Positions 35,313 to 43,942 of a stretch of DNA of 64,000 bases are shown piece by piece. The translations under genes were made by a program, and so were the position numbers. Numbering within the stretch: position 1 is the stretch's first letter; the number at the start of each line of letters is the position of its first letter. Source of the DNA: Tritonibacter horizontis (GTDB taxonomy: Bacteria > Pseudomonadota > Alphaproteobacteria > Rhodobacterales > Rhodobacteraceae); the NCBI RefSeq assembly GCF_001518015.1, contig NZ_LPUY01000025.1, forward strand, positions 1-64,000, given 5' to 3'. The notes under the pieces are model-generated. The model made no database searches, was not told the DNA's origin, and saw only the letters and a list, made by a program, of their open reading frames with translations.

Positions 35313-35639
35313 GCCGTTGCCATTTATGGATTTTTTGTCCGCTTTATGCTCAGCTCGAATTTAGGTCACGAAAGCCAAAATGATGTTTGAAGTCGAACCA
35401 ACAGAAGAGAGCGAAGACTTTTGCGACTGCTGCGGTAGTCAATCTCGATCTGTTTGGGGCTACGTCCATGAAACCGATGGAGCTACGGTCGCAAGTTACT
35501 TCCTTCATTGGACAGTAGGTAAGTCCCTTGAAGACCATCCCGCAAATTTTGATTTGATCTACGGCGCTTGGGGCGATGGAGCTACCAAGAATGATCGATG
35601 TGAGCTACTCCCCATCTCTTGGACAGGATCTGGCGTAAT

Positions 35640-36515
35640 TTAAGCTACTCGTTGCACCTGCTGATCGGGTTGGTTGATATCATTTCTCTGCCAGTATACC
35701 AGCGCCGGTGGCTTGCCGCCGAGGGCTGAGTGCGGGCGCTGGTGGTTGTAGAAGGTCATCCATTTCCGGATGGCCGCCTTTGTTTCAGAACCGGTCTCCC
35801 AGGCATGTAGGTAAACGCACTCGTATTTCAGGGTGCGCCATAGCCTCTCGATGAAGATGTTGTCGAGGAACCGACCTTTTCCATCCATCGAGATGCGCAC
35901 GCCGGATCGCCGCAACCGATCGGTCCAGACGAAGGATGTGAACTGAGATCCTTGGTCGGTATTCATGATCTCGGGCGGGCCGAACTTGTGGATGGCCTCG
36001 TTCAACGCTTCGACGCAGAAGTCGGCCTCCAGGGTGTTCGAGATCCGCCAGGACAGAACCTTTCGGGTGTGCCAGTCCATGATCGCCACGAGGTAGAGGA
36101 ACCCGCGGCGCATCGGCAGATAAGTGATGTCCGAGCACCAGACCCGGTTCGGGCGATCCACCCGCAGACCTCGTAACAGGTAGGGATAGGTCTTGTGTCC
36201 CTTCGTCGGCCTGCTTGTGTTGGGCTTTTGGTAAATCGGCATGAGCCCCATCAGGCGCATCAGCCGCCGTATCCGCTTCTCGTTCACCAGGTGGCCGTCG
36301 TTGCGCAGGTGCCAGGTCATCTGTCGAACGCCGAAGAACGGCGTCTCCAGGAACTGCTCATCAATCCGCCGCATCAGGCCGAGGTTCTGCTCGGTTTCGC
36401 CCTTCGGTTCATAGTAATAGGATGAACGCGCGATCGACAGCAGCTTGCACTGCTGGCCAATGGACAGATCCGGGTGGTCAGGCTCGATCATGCCGCGCCT
36501 CACTTCCCGCCCCAA
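35640..36515 (-). CDS. IS3-family transposase OrfB (rve integrase domain)
   Basis: A 291-residue OrfB with an HTH_21 region (FLETPFFGVRQMTWHLRNDGHLVNEKRIRRLMRLMGL) and the DDE integrase core: WCSDITYLP (first Asp), NTDQGSQFTS (second Asp) and FIERLWRTLKYE (Glu). It overlaps orfA by 16 bases in another frame; in IS3 elements the two are joined by a programmed -1 frameshift to make the active transposase, and a T6G run in the orfA end is a candidate slip site. It appears intact. Confidence 0.92.
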   Translation of the reverse strand: MGREVRRGMIEPDHPDLSIGQQCKLLSIARSSYYYEPKGETEQNLGLMRRIDEQFLETPFFGVRQMTWHLRNDGHLVNEKRIRRLMRLMGLMPIYQKPNTSRPTKGHKTYPYLLRGLRVDRPNRVWCSDITYLPMRRGFLYLVAIMDWHTRKVLSWRISNTLEADFCVEALNEAIHKFGPPEIMNTDQGSQFTSFVWTDRLRRSGVRISMDGKGRFLDNIFIERLWRTLKYECVYLHAWETGSETKAAIRKWMTFYNHQRPHSALGGKPPALVYWQRNDINQPDQQVQRVA

Positions 36516-36793
36516 GGCTTCAGCTTTCGTTCCAAAAAAGAGTTGGCCACTGCCAGCTCCCCGATCTTGGCGTGGAGCTCCTTCACCTGCTCTTCATCAA
36601 TTGTAGCCTTCTTGCTGCTCCCGCGCTCGAACACGCCGGACGCGCCTTCGAGCAGGGCTCGCTTCCATTGGTGGATCATCGTCGGATGCACACCGAACCG
36701 GCTTGCCAGCTCGGCGGCCGTCTCCTCGCCCTTCAGGGCTTCCAGCGCGACTTTCGCCTTGAACTCGGGCGCGTGCTGTTTGCGTTTCGACAT
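36500..36793 (-). CDS. IS3-family OrfA (HTH_Tnp_1)
   Basis: A 97-residue helix-turn-helix protein: MSKRKQHAPEFKAKVALEAL, ASRFGVHPTMIHQWKRALLEG, then a leucine-rich coiled-coil segment IDEEQVKELHAKIGELAVANSFLERKL. It binds the element ends and is the N-terminal part of the OrfAB fusion. Intact, unlike its relative at 56338-56583, which has lost an internal segment. Confidence 0.9.
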   Translation of the reverse strand: MSKRKQHAPEFKAKVALEALKGEETAAELASRFGVHPTMIHQWKRALLEGASGVFERGSSKKATIDEEQVKELHAKIGELAVANSFLERKLKPWGGK

Positions 36794-37367
36794 CTCTGAT
36801 CTCCTTCTCGTCGAAGATCAGCAGACTGCAAATCGTAGCTTATGTCAGTGTCCGAATTTCGGGGGGGAGCTCAATGTGCAATTTCCCTAGTTCACTTTGA
36901 GACTGAAGGCGTCCCCGGAATTTCAGTGATTAATGCAAACGACCGCCCAATCGCATCTAGCGAACTTGTTGGTTCTGCTATGAGCCGCGAAGACATTATA
37001 GGCACGCCTCTGGCTAAGCAGGTATTCGAAATATTCGATTCAGTCATTCAGCAGGACAATCGTCTATGCTGACATTGGCTGCGTCGCAGATCAGAGAAAC
37101 GTTGGGCTGAGCGCAGCCATTTGACGGATCAGCGAGTACGACTGCTATGAAACGAAAAACGGCACTGCCATTGGTCAAAGCACTTAGATGTCGATCCGTT
37201 CAGCGATACTCAAAGGCACAAAACCTGAAAATTGTGCAGCAAAGTGATTGTGCGCTTCGGCGACTAGTTCTGAGAGTTCCATATGTCCTACTCGCTCGGT
37301 CAATTTCAGTTCGAAACACCTATGGTGTTGGCCAGTTCAGGCTTGAAACGCTGCAACGCTATACTGG

Positions 37368-37895
37368 TTAATGATGCGGTACTCTTGCGACAAGTTCGAT
37401 GGCCCTATCCCAGCTGATACCAAACTTGTGGTCGCGATAGAGAATGTGTTTTGAAGGGTGCAGGTTAATGATCGGGCGGAGGCCACAAGGCTGGCCGATC
37501 AGCTCGCAACTCAGCCGATGGTTCTTCCCGCTCTGGTCCAAACAGTGATATCCGGGCATTGTCACCGTTATCTGGCCTCGGGTCACAACACCGGTTCGAT
37601 CGGACCCACGGGTATCCTCATATGCATTCAGTTCTTCCTCCGTTTGGGTGACCCACAGGCCCCAGCTCAACGGCTCTTTGACGCCTTGAACCGGAATGTC
37701 GAGTAACCCTTTCACGAAGAATTGGCGATCATCGATCGCGCAGATATCGGCGTCTAGCCAAACCCGTTCGAGACGTTCGTCTTCTGGGATGTCCATGACT
37801 TCGATCGGCATATCATATCCGAAAGCTGGGGTCCCTTTGCACGGAATATCGCAGCAGACACAGGTATATTCAAATACACGCTCAGAAGAAGTCAT
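37368..37895 (-). CDS. DUF2199 family protein
   Basis: A 175-residue protein of DUF2199: YTCVCCDIPCKGTPAFGYDMP near the N-terminus, DADICAIDDRQFFVKGLLDIPV, LSWGLWVTQTEEEL, and CELIGQPCGLRPIINLHPSKH in the C-terminal half. The N-terminal CxCC and later cysteines suggest a metal site. Function is unknown; related proteins occur next to toxin-immunity and stress genes. It is downstream of the gene at 37938 on the same strand, 42 bases away, so the two are probably co-transcribed. Confidence 0.75.
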   Translation of the reverse strand: MTSSERVFEYTCVCCDIPCKGTPAFGYDMPIEVMDIPEDERLERVWLDADICAIDDRQFFVKGLLDIPVQGVKEPLSWGLWVTQTEEELNAYEDTRGSDRTGVVTRGQITVTMPGYHCLDQSGKNHRLSCELIGQPCGLRPIINLHPSKHILYRDHKFGISWDRAIELVARVPHH

Positions 37896-37937
37896 CTTGT
37901 ACCCTTCAGGCCGATAGGTTGTAAGGGTTGGAAACCA

Positions 37938-38369
37938 TCATTCACCTCTTAAGATTGCCAACCGGTTGACTGGCGCATCTACCGCAAGAAAGTCGGGTAT
38001 AGTGTTCGGGGTGCGCTTTGGTCTGCGCAGAAAAGCGACGGGCCACTCTGTAACGCGTTTCTCTTTGATGTGCCTGTACTCCCCTTCGCGGAGCTCTTCG
38101 ATGTATTCTTGTTGCAGTATAAGTGCCAAAGGGTCGTTTGCACCGTTTGTTGCCTCAGCAAAGGCCTTTGCCTCAAGAAATGTCACAAAGGCATAGTAGT
38201 AGTCGCAGCCGTCCTCGATATCTGCCGCGCCGTTCCGAGGATAGCACCAAACCCGGTATTCCAGGACCTCATCCCAAACGTAGCCGCCGCCGGCCTGTGA
38301 CGAAGCCGGGTGTTTCCCCACGTTTTCCGGAATCACGGCATCGGGATATATGAAGTCTAGGGATGCCAT
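37938..38369 (-). CDS. Uncharacterised conserved protein (143 aa)
   Basis: The 143-residue protein contains GGYVWDEVLEYRVWCYPRNG, YYYAFVTFLEAKAFAEAT, PLALILQQEYIEE and VTEWPVAFLRRPKRTPNTIPDFLA. This conserved pattern recurs in alphaproteobacterial proteins that are sometimes labelled GCN5-like, but no acetyl-CoA site is evident, so the label should not be trusted. It heads a two-gene unit with the DUF2199 gene. Confidence 0.6.
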   Translation of the reverse strand: MASLDFIYPDAVIPENVGKHPASSQAGGGYVWDEVLEYRVWCYPRNGAADIEDGCDYYYAFVTFLEAKAFAEATNGANDPLALILQQEYIEELREGEYRHIKEKRVTEWPVAFLRRPKRTPNTIPDFLAVDAPVNRLAILRGE

Positions 38370-38550
38370 TGCTTTCCTATCTCTCCTGCTAACGAAGGCT
38401 GAAACATTGGTAGTAGTCAGATATTTGTTAGCAGCTAAGTTCCATGATCACTCTCAAGAAATCGAAATTTGTTTTCACGCGTTCGTTATCAAAGGCGTTT
38501 AAAGTGTGGCGAACATTGCGTTTTGTACCGCCACACGATGCTCAAGCCAG

Positions 38551-39048
38551 TCAGTTCGAGAGATGCTGGCCGCCATATGGGTTGTCGATCACCATAAGCC
38601 ACTTGCCATCAGGCTGCTTGCGTAGAACGGCAACTGACAGCCCTCCGATTTCCATAGCGGCCCCATCAGGTGTTGTCCCTTTCATTTGCCAAGGGCTGAT
38701 GTGAACACCAATATCTCCTGCAACAATGACCTGATGTTCCCCATAGGTGAAGCTAGGGTTCATTGATGCAAACTCGGTAAATCCCTGCCGGATAGCGGCT
38801 TCATCACTTAGGCCAACGCCGGGCTCGAACATGATCATTGCATCGGGTTCATAGGTGTCCATGACGCCGTCGATATCGGCCTTGGCAAACGAGGATGTCA
38901 TCGTCTCAATGACGTTCAGGACGGCGGCTTGTTCTTTATTCATAGGGGCTCTTTCTTCTGCAAGTGCGGGGGATGAAAATGCTGTGCCTGCGGTGCAGGC
39001 ACACAGCGCGAACGCTAAAAACTGACTTCGGGGTAGCCGAAATTGCAT
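38551..39048 (-). CDS. Exported SnoaL/DUF4440-like protein
   Basis: A 165-residue precursor with a Sec signal peptide (residues 1-30, cut near PALA/EE) and an NTF2-like domain: VLNVIETMTSSFAKADIDGVMDTYEPDAMIMFEPG, YGEHQVIVAGDIGVHISPW and DGKWLMVIDNPYG. DUF4440/SnoaL-like domains bind small ligands or act as lyases or isomerases. It is 63 bases downstream of the ECF sigma gene on the same strand and is likely its co-transcribed target or partner. Confidence 0.75.
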   Translation of the reverse strand: MQFRLPRSQFLAFALCACTAGTAFSSPALAEERAPMNKEQAAVLNVIETMTSSFAKADIDGVMDTYEPDAMIMFEPGVGLSDEAAIRQGFTEFASMNPSFTYGEHQVIVAGDIGVHISPWQMKGTTPDGAAMEIGGLSVAVLRKQPDGKWLMVIDNPYGGQHLSN

Positions 39049-39111
39049 GTTTAGTCCTTTCAGTGGTGGGATTTGGTCAATCGACCGGTGGATACCGCAT
39101 GTTCCGTGAGT

Positions 39112-39969
39112 TTAGGGCGGCGTGGGGATATCATCAGGGGCAGCTGGATTGCCCGCCTGGATGGTTAAAATCTGCTCAAGCTTCTCTGTGAAATTTCTTG
39201 GGTTCTTGAAGTCTGGAACAAGTCTTTGGGCGCAAAGCCCTTGTAGCCCGTCTTCGACCCGCGCCACTTCTTGAATGACGTCGTCGTAGCTTGGGCCGGA
39301 TGTTCCGTTACGGATCAGTTTGGCCTCAGGCCCCACCCGTCCCATCTCCAGAGCACTTGGTAGCCTGCGAGGGCAGCTACAAGCGGCTGTTTTCGGCGCC
39401 ACGACGCCACATTTTTGTGCCGTAAATGCCTCTACTTTCGCAGATGCACGCGAAAGCCGCTTGCGATAGGTCGCGGCTGGTAGATCCAGAATTTTGATCG
39501 CTTCGGATTGGTCCAGCTCAAACACCCTGCCAAGCACATATGCAATGCGGTGGTTGATATCGAGACAGAGCAACATTGCCATCGTGCAAGCGACTCGCAA
39601 CTCGTTGTACATGATTGGGTCAGTCGGATCAGTTGCCTTGTGATCCTGCAAACTATTTTCCAGATCTTCGCCAAACTCATCGAAAGTCAGTCCGAATTCC
39701 CGTGCCCGAATTTTCTTCGCGGTCAACAGATAGTTGACCGCAATTCGGTACACCCAGGTTGAAAAGCGACTGTCCTCCCGAAACTGACTGAGTTTGGTGA
39801 TTACCAGAACCAGAATTTCCTGCGTGGCATCTTCGGCAGCCGCGAAATCGGCCAGCATCCGAATGGACAGCCTGAAAATAGTGTCCTGAATATGTGACAC
39901 AACTTCGCTCAAAGCCGCTTTATCACCGCCTTGCGCAAGCTTCACAGTCTCATGAATGTTCCGTTCCAT
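39112..39969 (-). CDS. ECF-family sigma factor with Cys-containing C-terminal extension
   Basis: From ATG 39969 the protein has 285 residues. Region 2 (DTIFRLSIRMLADFAAAEDATQEILVLVITKL... STWVYRIAVNYLL) and region 4 (RIAYVLGRVFELDQSEAIKILDLPAATYRKRLSRA) are clear. A C-terminal extension of about 100 residues begins with CGVV and CSCPRR, a CxC motif that could bind metal or sense redox state. No anti-sigma factor gene is adjacent, so control may lie in this extension. The exported SnoaL-like gene follows. An upstream TTG at 39981 is less likely as start. Confidence 0.82.
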   Translation of the reverse strand: MERNIHETVKLAQGGDKAALSEVVSHIQDTIFRLSIRMLADFAAAEDATQEILVLVITKLSQFREDSRFSTWVYRIAVNYLLTAKKIRAREFGLTFDEFGEDLENSLQDHKATDPTDPIMYNELRVACTMAMLLCLDINHRIAYVLGRVFELDQSEAIKILDLPAATYRKRLSRASAKVEAFTAQKCGVVAPKTAACSCPRRLPSALEMGRVGPEAKLIRNGTSGPSYDDVIQEVARVEDGLQGLCAQRLVPDFKNPRNFTEKLEQILTIQAGNPAAPDDIPTPP

Positions 39970-40137
39970 GCTCACTCTCAATTCGTTCGTCTACAGAGTT
40001 AGACAATTCTGAAGGTGAATGTGTGACCGGTTTTTTCTCAATTGCATCAAAAATTCAGTGCAGAAAGCCGCCGAGACGGCACCAATAAGCTCGGGGTCGA
40101 TCTCGAAATTCATAGAGTTAGGGTACCACGCGATTGC

Positions 40138-41590
40138 TTGGGGGAGTGGGCGAAACTTGGGGGGCTGTGTATGATGGTGGTTCATTGAGAGGGGGACTGC
40201 CATGGAAGTGCGGATTATTGTTGAGACGATCTTTGAGAACGGAACCACAAAGAGGCATCGTCTCGGTCGTTTGTCCCGCCCGTTTCGACGCACGCAGCCT
40301 GAGGGGTTCGGATTGTTGCTCGAAGATGCGAAGTCGATCTTGGGGCAATTGCAGAATGTGATCCTGCTCGACCAAATCGAGGAAATTTTCGAAGCCAGCA
40401 GAATTTGTCCCGACTGCGACGGGGTCCGGGCCATACATGATTATCGGTCGCGGGTACTCGAAACGTTCTTCGGCAGGTTCCAGGTCAAGGCGCCGCGCAT
40501 TCGCCGCTGCGTCTGCAATACAAAATCCGATGTTGTGTTGGGCGGACCGCTTTCGCCTCTCGCTCACTTTTTTTCGGATAGATCGACCCCGGAACTGCGA
40601 CACCTTCAGGCCGAATTTGGGGCGCGTCATTCCTTCCGAGAAGCAGCGCGTATGCCGAAAACCTTCCTGCCTTGTGCGAAACAGGTGAATACATCGGTCC
40701 GGAAACGTCTCGGCAAAGTGGCCAAGGACATCGACGACATCCAGCAGACTGAGCCTTTGGGTGCGGCAGCCCTCGAAGATGCCTCTGCGTTGACGGTTTT
40801 CCTGGACGGCGCGCAAATCCGGTGCAAGCCGGAATACCTGAAGCGACACCTTGATGTTGTAGTGGGCAAGATCGTAGGCCACAACAAGTGCCGCCGCTTC
40901 GGCCTTGTTCAACAGGCGGTGTTGTCACCTGCCAGCCAGCTTCGCCAGGACTTGTGCGCTCTCGGTTGGGATCACAGACAAACCGTCACGGTGATATCGG
41001 ACGGGGAACCCGCCCTGCCAAAACTCGTGCGTGATGCCGTCGGTGGAAGGGTTCGCCACATCCTCGACTGGTGGCATATCTCGATGCGCATTCAGCACGT
41101 CGAGAACGCCGTAAAGGGCCTGCTGCAGATCAGGGGCTTCTCTGGCATTCCAGTGCTGTTCAAACGTCCGGCCGAGACGCTGCGATGGTACCTGTGGCAT
41201 GGAAAAGCACTTACGGCGACAACCAGTCTGCAATGGTTGATGGTCGACTGCGCGCGGCTGGCCACAGATGACCGCGTGGCGACTGAAGCAGCCCGCCGGG
41301 TTCAGGCCCGGTGCCGCGACCTTTATTCATACATTGCGAGTAACATGGACAATCTGATCGATTATGGTCAGCGGTACCGCAGCAGGGGTCTTCCGATCTA
41401 TTCGTCCCGGGCAGAGGGATGCGTGGACGACATCGGCAATACCCGCATGGGAAAGCGCCGCCGCATGAGATGGTCACCAAGGGGAGCCCACCGGTGGCCG
41501 TTGTCCGTGCCGCCGTACTCTACGGTCGTCTAACAGGCGCTTACCAAAGGGCAGCAGCATAACCCCCTAGTTTTGCCCACTCTCCTGGCA
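40138..41590 (+). mobile_element. ISKra4-family element
   Basis: Inverted segments GGGGGAGTGGGCGAAACTTG (about 40139-40159) and CTAGTTTTGCCCACTCTCCT (about 41567-41586) bound a transposase gene. The outermost bases are not certain, and the right end lies against the IS6 fragment starting near 41592, so the last bases may be lost. Confidence 0.65.
40202..41533 (+). CDS. ISKra4-family transposase with a late frameshift
   Basis: A 443-residue transposase of the ISKra4 family: a zinc-ribbon-like CPDCDG...CVCN in the N-terminal part, FLDGAQIRC and VISDGEPALPKLV with catalytic aspartates, DWWHISMRIQHVENAV, and the C-terminal SSRAEGCVDDIGNTRMGKRRRMRWSPRGAHR. After that block the frame slips: reading one base on near 41492 gives the expected VAVVRAAVLYGRLTGAYQRAAA end. 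The change only replaces the last few residues, so activity may be reduced or kept. Confidence 0.82.
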   Translation: MEVRIIVETIFENGTTKRHRLGRLSRPFRRTQPEGFGLLLEDAKSILGQLQNVILLDQIEEIFEASRICPDCDGVRAIHDYRSRVLETFFGRFQVKAPRIRRCVCNTKSDVVLGGPLSPLAHFFSDRSTPELRHLQAEFGARHSFREAARMPKTFLPCAKQVNTSVRKRLGKVAKDIDDIQQTEPLGAAALEDASALTVFLDGAQIRCKPEYLKRHLDVVVGKIVGHNKCRRFGLVQQAVLSPASQLRQDLCALGWDHRQTVTVISDGEPALPKLVRDAVGGRVRHILDWWHISMRIQHVENAVKGLLQIRGFSGIPVLFKRPAETLRWYLWHGKALTATTSLQWLMVDCARLATDDRVATEAARRVQARCRDLYSYIASNMDNLIDYGQRYRSRGLPIYSSRAEGCVDDIGNTRMGKRRRMRWSPRGAHRWPLSVPPYSTVV

Positions 41591-41591
41591 C

Positions 41592-41895
41592 CGACCACTG
41601 ACCATCGCGCGCGCAAGGGCCTGAACAATGCGATCGAAGGGTCGCACCGGCCGGCACGTAAGCGAGAGAAGATCTTCGGCAAATTCAAATCCCACCAGCA
41701 GGCACAGAGGTTTTTGGCCGCACATGACCAGATCAACTTGCTCTTCCGTCCCCGCCGCTATCAACTGAACGCAACTTCATACCGCCACGCCCGCTCCAAT
41801 GCTTTCAGCCTCTGGGCAGTCTACACCGCGGAATTGGTAGCATGATCCTGCCTATGCCAAGCTTCGCAAGCTGATGTCAACAACTTGACAATACC
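41592..41895 (+). mobile_element. IS6-family fragment, left copy
   Basis: Contains the C-terminal part of an IS6-family transposase (HRARKGLNNAIEGSHRPARK, KFKSHQQAQRFLAAHDQINLLFRPRR, SYRHARSNAF; stop near 41845), then the element end GGTATTGTCAAGTTG (inverted, ending 41895). The 5' part of the gene is missing, replaced by the ISKra4 element. The last 155 bases are repeated in inverted orientation at 43943-44098. Confidence 0.8.
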
Positions 41896-42012
41896 CTGGA
41901 GACCCCCTCGACTACATCTTACAGAATTCGGCTACATCTCTGCTAAAGACGACAGTAGCGGCAGGGAAATAGGTTCTTCACCAGTAACAGCTCAAACGAA
42001 AGGGCCAGGCTT

Positions 42013-42855
42013 ATGAACAACCTATCAACCATTATCGCTGCCGGAGGAATTCTCATGACCACCACACTCGCGTTTGCCGATGAAACCGGCGCGGTGCGCT
42101 ACGATGCCAGCAATATCATTGCATCACTTGAAGACAACGATCCGTCGAAACACGAAGACCTGACCATTGAAGATGGACGGCTCAAGGTCGTCGGTGATGG
42201 CGAAGGTATCGGGTGGTTTTCTGATAGCCAAGGACCACTTCTTTACAAGGATGTGACCGGCGACTTCATGATCGAAACCGAAGTCTCTATGCATCGCAAA
42301 GATGGTGAAGCGGGGCTGCCGGAAGGCAATTTCTCTTCCGCCGGTCTGCTTGTCCGTGCGCCGGGCGGTACCCAAGGCAATGAAAACTGGCTCATGTTCA
42401 ACATCGGTTTTCAGGACCGCTTCTACGGGCGCGAACTGAAGGTCACGCGGCCAATGGACATCCCCAAGGAAGAAAACCCCACCTACGATATAGGTTTCCA
42501 CTCGCTTTCAACACTGTACCTCTTGCCCGAAGAGAAAACGGAGCCGATGAAACTGCGCATCGCCCGTATCGGAGATGAGCTTCGCAGCTACTATTTCACC
42601 GATGGCGAGTGGCATGAACAAAAACCGCAACAAGGGATGGAAGTTTTCGGCAACGGGATCAACGAGGTCGTGAGCGAGTTTGGCAATGGTCACTTCCGCC
42701 CCAACGGGATGAATCTTCCTGACACCGTTCAGGCTGGCATCTTGGTCAACGCAGGCATCGACGGAGCCAGCTTTGCTCCGAAACGTGACGGCTATGCCTT
42801 GTTCTCATATGTGGAGATCACCCCGATCTCCATCTTCGACGAAGCATTGAACTAA
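42013..42855 (+). CDS. Exported DUF1349-like beta-sandwich protein
   Basis: The 280-residue precursor has a signal peptide cut near LAFA/DETG (residue 24). The mature part resembles DUF1349 (concanavalin-like): GWFSDSQGPLLYKDVTGDFMIETEVSMHRK, SSAGLLVRAPGG, ENWLMFNIGFQD, MKLRIARIGDELRSYYFTDGEWHEQ, VQAGILVNAG. Such domains are found in secreted carbohydrate-binding proteins and hydrolases. It is 30 bases upstream of the AraC gene, and both lie between inverted IS6 ends. Confidence 0.75.
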   Translation: MNNLSTIIAAGGILMTTTLAFADETGAVRYDASNIIASLEDNDPSKHEDLTIEDGRLKVVGDGEGIGWFSDSQGPLLYKDVTGDFMIETEVSMHRKDGEAGLPEGNFSSAGLLVRAPGGTQGNENWLMFNIGFQDRFYGRELKVTRPMDIPKEENPTYDIGFHSLSTLYLLPEEKTEPMKLRIARIGDELRSYYFTDGEWHEQKPQQGMEVFGNGINEVVSEFGNGHFRPNGMNLPDTVQAGILVNAGIDGASFAPKRDGYALFSYVEITPISIFDEALN

Positions 42856-42885
42856 GAAATGCAAAAAATGATAGTGTAGAGCGGT

Positions 42886-43803
42886 ATGACAAATCACACC
42901 GAAATCCAGCATGTAGCTACAATCTCGGAGTTGCACCGCAATCTGGAATTGGCAAAGCCGCTGCATCCGCTTGTCAGCCTGATCAGGTTGGATGATCTGG
43001 ACTTTAGCGAATATGAGGAACTGGTTCGATTTTCATATGGTTTCTACACAGTTTCACTGAAACGCGGACTTCGGAACAAGGTGCACTACGGGCACCGCAG
43101 CTACGATTTTGACGAGGGCGTTCTTGCCCTCGTCAAACCGCATCAGGTGATGGCGATGCAGGCTCATCCTGCCGACGACATAACCGGCTGGATGCTTGTT
43201 TTTCATCCCGACTTTTTGTCCGGGTACCCGCTATCGGAAAAAATCGGTAAGTATGGTTTCTTTTCATATGAGGTGGATGAAGCACTGCACTTATCTGATA
43301 GTGAGGAACAATTGCTGCTGACCCTTATGCAGCAACTCCATGAGGAGTATTCTGATCGGATCGACGCCTTTAGTCAGGATGTCATGATTTCCCAGCTCGA
43401 CCTGCTGCTTAGTCACGTCAACCGCTTCTACAACCGACAATTTTTGACCCGTAGGAAAAGCAATGCCGATGTATTGTCGAAGTTGGATGCCTTTCTGGAA
43501 GACTATTTCGACAGCGGCAAAGCATATTCAGAAGGTTTTCCAGCTGTGGGTCAATTGGCGAAATACCTGTCGGTCTCGCCAAGCTACCAAAATGGTTTGC
43601 TCACTTCGCTCACCGGTTTATCTGCGCGCGATTACATCCAGCGAATGGTTGTAAGGAAGGCCAAACTTAGCCTGTCTCTGACAACCAAGTCCGTCAGTGA
43701 AATCGGATATGAGCTGGGTTTCCAGCACTCACAATCGTTCAACAAGTTTTTCAAGAAACACACCAACTTGTCGCCGGGCGAGTATCGGAAATCAATCAAT
43801 TAG
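42886..43803 (+). CDS. AraC-family transcriptional regulator
   Basis: A 305-residue regulator. The N-terminal part is a cupin-like sensing domain (LIRLDDLDFSEYEELVRFSYGFYTVSLKRG, GVLALVKPHQVMAMQ). The C-terminal 100 residues form the AraC double helix-turn-helix: VGQLAKYLSVSPSYQNGLLTSLTGLSARDYIQRMVVRKAKLSLSLTTKSVSEIGYELGFQHSQSFNKFFKKHTNLSPGEYRK. It follows the DUF1349 gene closely and may control it. Probably acquired together with that gene as an IS6-flanked unit. Confidence 0.88.
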   Translation: MTNHTEIQHVATISELHRNLELAKPLHPLVSLIRLDDLDFSEYEELVRFSYGFYTVSLKRGLRNKVHYGHRSYDFDEGVLALVKPHQVMAMQAHPADDITGWMLVFHPDFLSGYPLSEKIGKYGFFSYEVDEALHLSDSEEQLLLTLMQQLHEEYSDRIDAFSQDVMISQLDLLLSHVNRFYNRQFLTRRKSNADVLSKLDAFLEDYFDSGKAYSEGFPAVGQLAKYLSVSPSYQNGLLTSLTGLSARDYIQRMVVRKAKLSLSLTTKSVSEIGYELGFQHSQSFNKFFKKHTNLSPGEYRKSIN

Positions 43804-43821
43804 ACCGGGAAACTTGATCGG

Positions 43822-43934
43822 TTACAGGTCATAGACTTTGATCCATACCCGATCAAAGTCGCCATTCATGTACAGTGCAGCAGTATACAAATTTGGCTCG
43901 CTACCACCGTTCTCTGCGGCATGGCCAGACTGGT
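43822..43934 (-). pseudogene. C-terminal remnant of an unknown gene
   Basis: A minus-strand open frame reads SGHAAENGGSEPNLYTAALYMNGDFDRVWIKVYDL and stops at 43822-43824. It is protein-like but has no start and is cut at the IS6 end. It is interpreted as the tail of a gene truncated by the IS6 rearrangement. The family is not recognised. Confidence 0.35.
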
Positions 43935-43942
43935 GTTAGGAG

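Larger units (their letters stand above)
35601..36873 (-). mobile_element. IS3-family element, copy 1
   Basis: A 1273-base element with TG...CA ends: TGAGCTACTCCCC at the left and its imperfect inverse ending GAGCTCA at 36873, flanked by a 3-bp duplication ATG (35598-35600 and 36874-36876). It carries orfA and orfB on the minus strand. Clean ends, an intact orfAB and an intact target duplication suggest a fairly recent insertion. A related but decayed copy lies at 55438-56663. Confidence 0.9.
35380..37072 (+). pseudogene. Small cysteine-containing protein gene split by an IS3 element
   Basis: Two parts, 35380-35600 and 36874-37072, rejoin in frame if the IS3 element and one copy of its ATG target duplication are removed. 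The 5' part encodes MMFEVEPTEESEDFCDCCG, SVWGYVHE, ASYFLHWTVG and WGDGATKNDRC; the 3' part continues AISLVHFE, GISVINANDRP and ends IQQDNRLC. The restored protein would have about 138 residues, with an N-terminal CxCC metal-site-like motif. It belongs to an uncharacterised family. It is broken here. The DUF2199 gene nearby also has an N-terminal CxCC motif. Confidence 0.75.

Noticed and set aside
36195-36890. Plus-strand frames inside IS3 copy 1
   Set aside because: They are antisense to orfA and orfB.
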